From positions 1 to 32,743 of IMG/VR virus record IMGVR_UViG_3300021090_000077: 32,743 nucleotides of DNA, one strand, 5' to 3'. Below are positions 1 through 6,965 of this stretch, piece after piece. Position numbers and translations under genes: made by a program. The notes beneath the pieces were generated by a model. That model saw only the letters and a list, made by a program, of their open reading frames with translations, ran no database searches and was not told the DNA's origin. Source of the DNA: a virus. The stretch's first letter is position 1. Each line of letters begins with the position of its first letter.

Positions 1-1593
1 GGCTCGTGCCTGCTCGGCTACCTGACGATCCTCGAACGTAGCCTCGTGCTGTGCCTTTGTTTGTGCTGCTGCAACCGAGTCCACGACTACCAGCAGAGGA
101 TTTGTCGGGTCCTTGGGACGAAATTCTTCACCGATGAATTCGATGAAAGAAAAAAGCTCCTCCAACGACTCAGGACGGGAGAGGAGGAAACGTTGTCCAA
201 CGTTCACCCCAAGGTCCTTGAAATACTCCTCGGAAAGTGTTTGTTCCATGTCAGCGTAGACGACTGAGCCTCCTAACTTCTGACATTCTCGTGCGATCAT
301 TCCTGCGAGCGTAGAATTATGAGTTATGGTAAAATCGCCAAGCACGATGTGGTGGTTCCCGTCCACAGTAAGCCCACAAAATTTTCCCGGCCCGACGTAT
401 TCAATGCGCACTCCACCAGCGTGTTCAAATACCATTCCATCAGGAGCTTTTTTTCTTTGGAGCAAGCAAGGAATTCTATGAAGAGCACCAGATAGATGCG
501 CTTTGAAGTACCGGCCCTTGAAGGTGCTTTCTCCACGCTTGATCGTACCGATAAATTCTTTCGGACTTCCCGCTCTTAGCCCAAGCGAACGAGCAACCCA
601 CACTACATCAGAAAGAAGCTCTTGAACCTTACTGGTTACTTGGTATTGCCGTCCTTGTGAGAGGTATCCGTCAGCACGCTTATGCACACCTTGAAGATGC
701 CCGTCAGCATCCAGATATCCTGCGAGCAATTGAAGACGTACGTTGATTGAGTTACGTTTGTAGCTATCGGGTACAAATTTCCTAGTTCCATCGAACCCTA
801 GAAGACGCATTGCAGCTAATAACGGATTTCCCTCTCCACGTTTTGACGATATCCGAACTCGCGTAGCCTTGCTTCTGCCGTCTCGATGTTCCCACGTCTT
901 CAAACGTAAACGCTTTGCGTAGCCACGGAGATACTCCAAAACTTCCGGATCGGCACTTGTGACTTCACAAGGTCCGCTTGTCGTTCCATCTCCTAACCAC
1001 ATGCCTACATAGTAAGGCTCCACAGGAATTGTTATCGCCGAAAATTCAAGGCACCCTGTTTTACAAGCATATAGGCGGGTCCTCGCCCTGTGCTTGAAAA
1101 GTTCAGAAGCGGTAACTAAAACCCTTACCCCATGTGTGGCCAGAACTAGCTGATGGTTCCCCGTTACTAAATACGGTTCACTCGTTGTTTTTTCAGGAAT
1201 AACACGAAAAAGTACCTCCTCTCCAAAGTTTTTTTCTTCTACCCGACGAGGCTTACCATCGTCCCCCATAACAAGATCCCCTACGAGAACTTCCTCAACA
1301 GCACGCACTTGCCCATCTGCCATCAAAATAAGAGTCCCTAAACCAACACATTTTCCTTCCGAAGGATTCCGCGAGTACAACTCACAGATTCTTCCACCTG
1401 CGATTCCGCCACCAAGCGCGGCATCCAGATTGAGAGCGCCTGTTGAAATCCAGTGGGGGATCTTAGTGTAGCCCCTGCCTTCCACCAGAAAAATAGCAAC
1501 CTCGGGACCGAACTTTTTCTGCGCAGCCTTACCGATGGCTTGAAGAGGATCAAGGGCGGGCGAACCCGCCCCCTCTCCTTTCTTTTCCGTCAC
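1..1593 (-). CDS. RecA/UvsX-family recombinase, intein-containing, 3' end cut by window edge
   Basis: Strand-exchange ATPase of recombination-dependent replication. The frame is open from a GTG start to the window edge, so the C-terminal part is missing. After removing the intein the protein reads STGALNLDAALGGGIAGGR, then the P-loop NPSEGK-ST, then the Walker B segment LLVVVDSVAAA, in the usual RecA order and spacing. The P-loop is unusual: the first Gly of GxxxxGK is absent and the loop is one residue longer than in RecA (SRNPSEGKS against GPESSGKT). T4 UvsX also has a divergent P-loop. The GTG overlaps the stop of the ssDNA-binding protein gene (GTGA), so the two are probably translationally coupled. 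Only this GTG gives the full N-terminal region. The UvsY-like and gp32-like genes just upstream favour a UvsX-type role. Confidence 0.9.
   Translation of the reverse strand, partial: MTEKKGEGAGSPALDPLQAIGKAAQKKFGPEVAIFLVEGRGYTKIPHWISTGALNLDAALGGGIAGGRICELYSRNPSEGKCVGLGTLILMADGQVRAVEEVLVGDLVMGDDGKPRRVEEKNFGEEVLFRVIPEKTTSEPYLVTGNHQLVLATHGVRVLVTASELFKHRARTRLYACKTGCLEFSAITIPVEPYYVGMWLGDGTTSGPCEVTSADPEVLEYLRGYAKRLRLKTWEHRDGRSKATRVRISSKRGEGNPLLAAMRLLGFDGTRKFVPDSYKRNSINVRLQLLAGYLDADGHLQGVHKRADGYLSQGRQYQVTSKVQELLSDVVWVARSLGLRAGSPKEFIGTIKRGESTFKGRYFKAHLSGALHRIPCLLQRKKAPDGMVFEHAGGVRIEYVGPGKFCGLTVDGNHHIVLGDFTITHNSTLAGMIARECQKLGGSVVYADMEQTLSEEYFKDLGVNVGQRFLLSRPESLEELFSFIEFIGEEFRPKDPTNPLLVVVDSVAAAQTKAQHEATFEDRQVAEQARA
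316..1350 (-). mobile_element. Intein in the RecA/UvsX P-loop with LAGLIDADG-type endonuclease
   Basis: This in-frame 345-residue insertion lies between the P-loop Lys and the following Ser. It begins with Cys (CVGLGTLILMADG, block A), has the block B motif TGNHQ, and ends DFTITHN followed by Ser as the +1 nucleophile. Two dodecapeptide-like motifs, WLGDGT and LLAGYLDADG, mark a LAGLIDADG homing endonuclease. All splicing residues seen (Cys1, block B His, penultimate His, terminal Asn, +1 Ser) are intact, so splicing should be active. The ends resemble those of the CobS-like gene's intein (ADG-x-[VI]-R near the N-terminus, TxDG...DF...THN at the C-terminus), so the two are probably related. 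Confidence 0.93.
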
Positions 1594-2633
1594 TTCTTGC
1601 CCATGCGGGTGGCAATCCGATCACGCATCTCCTTCAGGCTCGTCGGCTGCGCTTCGGAAGCAGGCGGCGGTACGACTGTCACCACCACAGACTGCGGAGA
1701 CGCCGGAAACTCCGCTCCCGGCCCGAAGGGTAGGCCAGCCATGGCTGTTGCCGGAGGAGCCGCTACGACCGCCACGACAGGCGCAGGAGCCACAAGGGCA
1801 GGTGCGGCAGCCACAGGGGCCGGTACAGAGACCGAAGGCATCACAGGGGATGTAGGAGTGACCGGCGGGAAGGTCACCGGCTGGACGCCCACCTCGTGCG
1901 AAACCGTGCCTGCCGGAACCTGTCCGGGCGGGCTGTACGGTACGCTAACAGGAAATGACACGGTAGCAGGTGCGGGCTCGTCATCAAGCCCGAGGAACAT
2001 GGCGAGAGCCTGTCGCATGGTTTCATGCGTGGCAGGCTTGACCTCATCGTTCAGGTTCTTCGCCAGTGAAAAGAGTTTCTCGGTCTCTTCCTGCGTAGCC
2101 GCCAGTGAACTGCGGTTCATAAGCGCGCGAATGTCGTAGCGTGTTTGCTTGCCAACGCCTTTCCGGTCAAGGAAGACATCAATCCCCTTGTAGATGTCGA
2201 GAAAATCAGGGTAGTGCTCCACGTCAAGCACGAACGTCATGATTGGCTCGTGAATACGTGGACCCACCGCAAGGATTTTAGGCCCTTCCTTTTCCTTGCC
2301 ACGCACGAGGATGTTCCAGAGAAAACGTTTCTGTGGAGCCAGACCGCCACCAACCTCCGCCTCGTTCGCAACCTCACTCTTTTTCATGCTTCTGGACTTC
2401 ATGCAGATGTCACAAAGCCCGACAAGGCCCTCCGTGGCGAGGCATACGAAGCTCTTGTTGACATCACCACCGAGGAAGTGCTGAACATATTCGACCCAAG
2501 GCACGGTAGCGCCGGGCCAGCCCGGCAGGATTCGGATGTGGTTCGGGCCATTTTCGGCTCTGAAATAATTGATTCCACGGTTTCGGGTAAAGGCAGCAAA
2601 CTGTGCTTGCATCTTCGCAAAATCGAGGGTCAT
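1590..2633 (-). CDS. gp32-like single-stranded DNA-binding protein
   Basis: Coats ssDNA during replication and recombination. Residues His52, Cys64, Cys74 and Cys77 reproduce the zinc-ligand order and nearly the spacing of T4 gp32 (His64, Cys77, Cys87, Cys90). The flanking IRILPGWPG and later G-x-DVFLDRKG/YDIRAL segments fit the OB fold of this family. Residues from about 215 to 325 form a long Pro/Ala/Val-rich, probably disordered linker. The protein ends in a basic segment (RDRIATRMGKK), not the acidic tip common to many SSBs, which is odd. An AAGGA ribosome site precedes the ATG. The gene sits between the UvsY-like and RecA/UvsX genes, the set that cooperates on ssDNA in T4-like recombination. 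Confidence 0.85.
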   Translation of the reverse strand: MTLDFAKMQAQFAAFTRNRGINYFRAENGPNHIRILPGWPGATVPWVEYVQHFLGGDVNKSFVCLATEGLVGLCDICMKSRSMKKSEVANEAEVGGGLAPQKRFLWNILVRGKEKEGPKILAVGPRIHEPIMTFVLDVEHYPDFLDIYKGIDVFLDRKGVGKQTRYDIRALMNRSSLAATQEETEKLFSLAKNLNDEVKPATHETMRQALAMFLGLDDEPAPATVSFPVSVPYSPPGQVPAGTVSHEVGVQPVTFPPVTPTSPVMPSVSVPAPVAAAPALVAPAPVVAVVAAPPATAMAGLPFGPGAEFPASPQSVVVTVVPPPASEAQPTSLKEMRDRIATRMGKK

Positions 2634-2703
2634 GGGAGTTTTCCTTATGGTTATGGTTGAAGTTTTGAGATTGTGGTCTGCGTTCTTTACCGTGTATTTT
2701 TTT

Positions 2704-3297
2704 CTACCTCCTCCCCATCATGTCCTGCCCAACTGTTCCCGCGGCTTCGACAAGAGCAGCTTCGTGCGCTGCATCCTTCCTAGCCCCGAAAGTCGCGGCA
2801 GCGCCTCCGGGATATTTCTTTAGGAAGTCACGGTTGAGATTCTCAATTTCCGCGCGCATGTGAGCACCGAGTGAAATGAGAATCGACCCCTTTTCCCGGA
2901 CGGCTTCGTAGGCACGCTTCGTCAGATCCGCCTGACTCTTCAGCGCATCGACCTCCCGCTTTTTTTGCACGTACTCTTCGTCACCGTAAACGAGTTGTTT
3001 GATCTGCGTCTCGGTCGGCTTTTCGGCCTTTTCCTTGTCACCCGGACCCGGCTTGAAAAGGAGGCGGACCATGGTGGAGACATTCGCCTCAAACAAATCA
3101 AGGTCGGTCTCTGCCTGCTGTGCAGCCGAAGCAGCCTGCTCATAAAGCACGCCGTACCAAGCCATCAAGGCCGGCTGTTTGGCAAACTCGTCCGAGATAT
3201 TATCTACGTTGATGTTGGTGTCGGTAACGAGATCAACCGTGTGTAATTTCCCGTAGGCAGCTACATTGAACCGCAGAATACTCGTGTCTCGTGTCAT
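2704..3297 (-). CDS. UvsY-like recombination mediator (probable)
   Basis: 197 residues, mostly predicted helix. The pattern (a Trp-containing helix MAWYGVLYEQAASAAQQAE, a middle segment with TETQIKQLVYGDEEYVQKKREVD, then a helix with A-x4-REKGSILISLGAHMRAE) follows the order seen in T4 UvsY and its phage relatives, which load UvsX onto gp32-covered ssDNA. It is longer than T4 UvsY (137 residues), with extra N- and C-terminal segments. A strong AAAGGAG precedes the ATG by seven bases. The position directly upstream of the gp32-like and RecA/UvsX genes supports the call more than the sequence does. The alternative is a conserved phage protein of unknown function. Confidence 0.5.
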   Translation of the reverse strand: MTRDTSILRFNVAAYGKLHTVDLVTDTNINVDNISDEFAKQPALMAWYGVLYEQAASAAQQAETDLDLFEANVSTMVRLLFKPGPGDKEKAEKPTETQIKQLVYGDEEYVQKKREVDALKSQADLTKRAYEAVREKGSILISLGAHMRAEIENLNRDFLKKYPGGAAATFGARKDAAHEAALVEAAGTVGQDMMGRR

Positions 3298-3309
3298 TGA
3301 CGGGCTCCT

Positions 3310-6300
3310 TTACCATGCGAAATCCTCGACGCCACCCCACGTTTCACCAAGAGCACCACTGACCCTGAGTGGAACTCCAGATGCCTCGAAGAACGGCAAG
3401 CCGGGATGTTCTAAAATGTCTTTGACCTTCAAAGCGACTTCCTCGACTTCGACGAGCGGAACGCTAAGGACCAGAGAGTCATGGACAGTTGCTTTGATCC
3501 TAGCACGTTTTCCGGAGAAGTCAAGCCATTCCTTGAGACGAATCAGGCCCCACAGGCACAGGTCTGAAGCGTCAGACTGGATAGGACTATTGACAGCCCG
3601 GCGAAGTGCCGCCTGAAGCCGACCCTGATTAGAAAAAATGCTTGGAAGCCGAGCGTCAGGAAGCAACCGCCTCCGTCCAAACTTAGATTCCGAAAATCCG
3701 TAACGACGCGCCCGCCTTCTAGTTTTTTCGATCCATTGACTCAGGCCGGGGTACTGTTGAAGATACTGGCTGATGAATGCTGAAGCCTCGTCCTCGGTCA
3801 TTCCAGCAGTCTCAGCAACCTTCCTTGGACCCGCACCATAAAGGATGGCAAAATTGAGCGTCTTGGCCTTATGCCGCAACAGTTTATTTTCCGGACGGGT
3901 CATCTCCTCAATGGTCTTCCCGAAAAGCTCGGCACCAACCGCTGAATGAACGTCGTAGCCAGCACAAAAAGCCGCCACAAGTTTCGGGTCCTGACTGTGC
4001 ATGGTCGTGACCACATATTCCAGTGTCTTGAAGTCCACGTCGAACATTAGCGATTCCGAGTCATCCGGTAGAAAGACCCGGCGCAATTCCTTGTTCTTCG
4101 GAATCTGCTGGCAATTCCCTGCCGCGCCCGAACTGGACAGGCGCCCGGTGTTGTGTGTCACAAAGCCACCCGTCACGTGCGAATGTTCATGTGCCACAAC
4201 AAGCCCATACGTTTGCGCTGCGGGCAGTAATGAAATGGACTTAACCACGTCATTCAAAAATATCACACGCTTTTCCGCATCGGAGCGCACCGGCCAGCGT
4301 TTGCCTGAGCGAATATCCCGCACGTGTTCCCAACAAACCCCTAACTCCAGCGCGATTTTCCTATTATTTATGTGTGGATTTTCCCGTGCATAGAGCACTT
4401 GCTGTTCAGTTAGCTTAGTCACGCCCATGCGACGTTTCAACATGGACCCATGCGCTACGGCGTCTTTCTTGTTATCGAAATCCGTACCCCACCTTAGATT
4501 ACCTACTGTATTGTCCCATGAAAAACCGTTGAGGTGACGAACCTCCGGCTGGTTTTCCTGATTGGGCACAAAGGCTTGTGCTACCAGTCGATGCACCGTA
4601 AAATCTCTTAAATCCACACCACGTACTTGCGATCCATTACGCCGCAACGTTACCTTCAAATGCCCCCAACGCCCTTTAGAACGTAGAGACACGAGTCGAT
4701 AAACCTTGTCATTGCGAATCCTGCCCCACGAGCTAACGCTGAAATCCTCAAAGTCCGTCACCTTTTTCCACCGTTCCGGATTAGAATGAACTTTAACTAC
4801 TGTACCGGGTCGCAGTTCACGTGCTTCCACCCAACCCTGCGGCGTCAAATAAGGATGATTTCCGGTTGTTTGTAGGCACAAACCACCCACACTACGAACT
4901 TCATAGATGGGTTTTATGCTATTATCAACAAGAACCTCTACCTCAGCGCTTTTTCCAGTGTGTGTGATAACCTGATCTCCAGACCGTACTTGCTCAACCG
5001 CAAGATACCCGCGGTTCGTCAACACTAGTTCACCCGCGGCTAAACATATTGCCCCACCCCAATCTCCAGCGTCGTCATCAAAGTAACTCGTCATGTTGTA
5101 GTGGAAATGCAACCTGCTGTCCAGAGCGACTCCTTCCTTCCACCGCTCATAGAAGCCCGTATAGAGTTTTTCCAGCGCACGGGATTCAAGGATCAGGTCG
5201 ATAACCGGGTGCGTACCCTTGAGATCGTTGAGAGCCAGACGTGCCGTGGACGCTGCACCCTTCGGAGTCTGCCGGGTCGGTGTCAGCCCGAGAATTTCGT
5301 AGAGCATAACACGCAGATGCGCAGGGGATGTGAGCATGAAATCGACTTTAGCTCTAGCCTTGAAAATCTCAAGCGGCCCTTCCAGAAGAGTCCGGGTCTT
5401 CTGTCGCACTTCCACAAGCTTGGTCTGCAACAGCGCTCCATACTCTTCGAGGTACTTCAGGTCGATTTTCCAGCCGTCTATTTCGACTGATGTGAGAGCG
5501 TTGGATGCCCGAGCAAGAAAACCCGACAGGAAGGTCAACCGGGTGTCCTTGGCGAGAATATCGCAAGCCGCTACTGCGAGCCGGTACGTCACCTCAGCGT
5601 CAAGGCAGCCGTACCAGAAAAGCGTATCGAGCGGACACAAGAAAGAGTCCCCCTCGTCATCTTTCATGGCTTTGTCCGCCTGCCGCTTTGTGTCTTCGTA
5701 ACCTCCGTAGGGAGAAACCTCCCATGCGATTTTCTTGAGAGACCGCGCAGGCAGGCCACGCCGCAAATGGTCGAACACCATTCCATCGAACTGAATTGTT
5801 GGGAAAATCCCAAGCGAATGAGCAATTGCCACCTGATCGAATTTCGCGTTGAACCCAACGAGAGCGTGGCCCTCTCTAGGGTAGGACCTGAAAAACCCTC
5901 CAAGTATTTCGGCCATCCCATCAAGCCAGTTCGACGGCAGCGTGATTTCAGAGTGTGTGATAGGTACAAAATACGCTGTGTCTTCAGCACCGCAGAACTG
6001 AATCGAGGTTAAAAACCTAGCATCCAGAGTAGGTAAATGCCATGGGTCCAATCTACGTGTTTCTGTATCGAACGCTACAATCGTACGATCAAACAGATCC
6101 GTCACCATGCTCTTGAGCCCTTGAACGTCCGTCACGAGCCTGTAGCTGCCAAGATGGGTCGTCTTGTGATGCTCCATTGAAAACGGAGCGTAGCCCGGTG
6201 TCGCGTAATTTTTGGCCAGTGTCAGGTCGAATACCAGAGCGTCTCGTTCAGAGGGAGAAAGAATAGCCTGAAAAAGATGAGCCGTAGAAATCAACTTGAC

Positions 6301-6762
6301 TTTACGAATCGGCGAAACTTCTACGTCGATGACTTGACTCCTGACACTGCCCGCCTTGAGGAACTGAGCCAGCACTGCGGAAGTTGCGGTCTTCCCGAAC
6401 GACACGACAATGCAAACGGACGGGTGGTCCTCAAGCTCTTCGATAAGCCACGGACGACACGCAAGGACCTCCTTCTTGGCGATCTTGTAGTCATGCGTGG
6501 CCGCGCACCGCGTACCGTACGTGTACGCTACCTGCGACGTGTCTATTCCGACTTCGGAAAATACCTCACGTAACAGAACGAATTTCTCTTCCGGTGTGCT
6601 GAATGGCAAACCTCCGATATCGTTCTCATCGTCGGACGGGTTGTCACCGACAAACAGAATTCTAGCGTCCGGTGCTCCGGTGTACCGAACAGGCGTTACC
6701 GCACGATTAAGCCGCCTCTCGTGAAGCGGGCACTTCGTGCAGGCGTCAAGTCCTGCGTTCAT
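3310..6762 (-). CDS. UDG - 3'-5' exonuclease - family A DNA polymerase fusion, with HNH intein
   Basis: Replicative polymerase with three domains. Residues 1-185 resemble a family-4 uracil-DNA glycosylase: four putative Fe-S cysteines (Cys8, Cys11, Cys86, Cys102), the active-site-like loop GDNPSDDEND-x-GG-x-PF and a downstream AHLF. The exonuclease follows, with D232/E234 (FDTET), N305/D309 (NAKFD) and the YxxxD motif Y384/D388. The polymerase has TGR at 872-874, motif A D910/E915, motif B R963, K967, F971, Y975, and motif C H1094-D1095-S1096, where bacterial PolA has HDE. An intein occupies residues 573-871, leaving about 851 residues after splicing. A UDG-like N-terminal domain on a phage PolA is known in SPO1. 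The start overlaps the stop of the small basic gene (ATGA), so expression is probably coupled. Confidence 0.95.
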   Translation of the reverse strand: MNAGLDACTKCPLHERRLNRAVTPVRYTGAPDARILFVGDNPSDDENDIGGLPFSTPEEKFVLLREVFSEVGIDTSQVAYTYGTRCAATHDYKIAKKEVLACRPWLIEELEDHPSVCIVVSFGKTATSAVLAQFLKAGSVRSQVIDVEVSPIRKVKLISTAHLFQAILSPSERDALVFDLTLAKNYATPGYAPFSMEHHKTTHLGSYRLVTDVQGLKSMVTDLFDRTIVAFDTETRRLDPWHLPTLDARFLTSIQFCGAEDTAYFVPITHSEITLPSNWLDGMAEILGGFFRSYPREGHALVGFNAKFDQVAIAHSLGIFPTIQFDGMVFDHLRRGLPARSLKKIAWEVSPYGGYEDTKRQADKAMKDDEGDSFLCPLDTLFWYGCLDAEVTYRLAVAACDILAKDTRLTFLSGFLARASNALTSVEIDGWKIDLKYLEEYGALLQTKLVEVRQKTRTLLEGPLEIFKARAKVDFMLTSPAHLRVMLYEILGLTPTRQTPKGAASTARLALNDLKGTHPVIDLILESRALEKLYTGFYERWKEGVALDSRLHFHYNMTSYFDDDAGDWGGAICLAAGELVLTNRGYLAVEQVRSGDQVITHTGKSAEVEVLVDNSIKPIYEVRSVGGLCLQTTGNHPYLTPQGWVEARELRPGTVVKVHSNPERWKKVTDFEDFSVSSWGRIRNDKVYRLVSLRSKGRWGHLKVTLRRNGSQVRGVDLRDFTVHRLVAQAFVPNQENQPEVRHLNGFSWDNTVGNLRWGTDFDNKKDAVAHGSMLKRRMGVTKLTEQQVLYARENPHINNRKIALELGVCWEHVRDIRSGKRWPVRSDAEKRVIFLNDVVKSISLLPAAQTYGLVVAHEHSHVTGGFVTHNTGRLSSSGAAGNCQQIPKNKELRRVFLPDDSESLMFDVDFKTLEYVVTTMHSQDPKLVAAFCAGYDVHSAVGAELFGKTIEEMTRPENKLLRHKAKTLNFAILYGAGPRKVAETAGMTEDEASAFISQYLQQYPGLSQWIEKTRRRARRYGFSESKFGRRRLLPDARLPSIFSNQGRLQAALRRAVNSPIQSDASDLCLWGLIRLKEWLDFSGKRARIKATVHDSLVLSVPLVEVEEVALKVKDILEHPGLPFFEASGVPLRVSGALGETWGGVEDFAW
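4150..5046 (-). mobile_element. Intein in DNA polymerase with NUMOD4/HNH-type homing endonuclease
   Basis: A 299-residue insertion immediately before the conserved TGR of the polymerase domain. Splicing blocks: Cys1 in CLAAGELVLTNRG, block B TTGNHPYLT, and C-terminal GGFVTHN with Thr at +1. The central part is not LAGLIDADG. It begins with a NUMOD4-like segment (W-K-K-V-x-DFEDFSVSSWGRIRN), continues with an HNH_3-like core (VHRLVAQAF, RHLNG, DNTVGNLRWGT) and ends in an IENR1/HTH-like DNA-binding segment (LTEQQVLYAREN...IALELGV). This architecture is typical of free-standing and intron HNH homing nucleases. It indicates an origin different from the other four inteins here. Confidence 0.92.
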
Positions 6763-6950
6763 CTGTGATAATATGTTTTCTCTTCGGCACGCTTCAACCG
6801 CCTCATCGCCAGTCGAAGCTGACGTTTCTCAAAACGACGTTTCTTCCGCTCGGCGGCTCTTTGAAACACCGCCGTATAGTAGACACTTGCCTTTTTTCCA
6901 GCCTTGCGAGGTACTCCCCGAGAGGATTTCTTCTGTGGAGGCTGACTCAC
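6759..6950 (-). CDS. Small basic protein, unknown function
   Basis: A 63-residue, strongly Lys/Arg-rich protein, largely helical by composition (AERKKRRFEKRQLRLAMRRLK). A very strong AAGGAGG site precedes two tandem GTG codons. The second is better spaced and is taken as the start, so the protein could be one residue longer. Its stop overlaps the polymerase ATG, which suggests its main contextual role is with or just before the polymerase. The composition would suit nucleic-acid or ribosome binding, but I do not recognise a family and assign no function. Confidence 0.6.
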   Translation of the reverse strand: MSQPPQKKSSRGVPRKAGKKASVYYTAVFQRAAERKKRRFEKRQLRLAMRRLKRAEEKTYYHR

Positions 6951-6965
6951 CACACTCCTCCTTTT

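Noticed and set aside
1453-2139. 228-residue plus-strand open frame opposite the ssDNA-binding protein
   Set aside because: It is Gly/Thr/Ala-rich because it mirrors the Pro/Ala/Val linker; no ribosome site, and the minus-strand frame carries the gp32 zinc motif.
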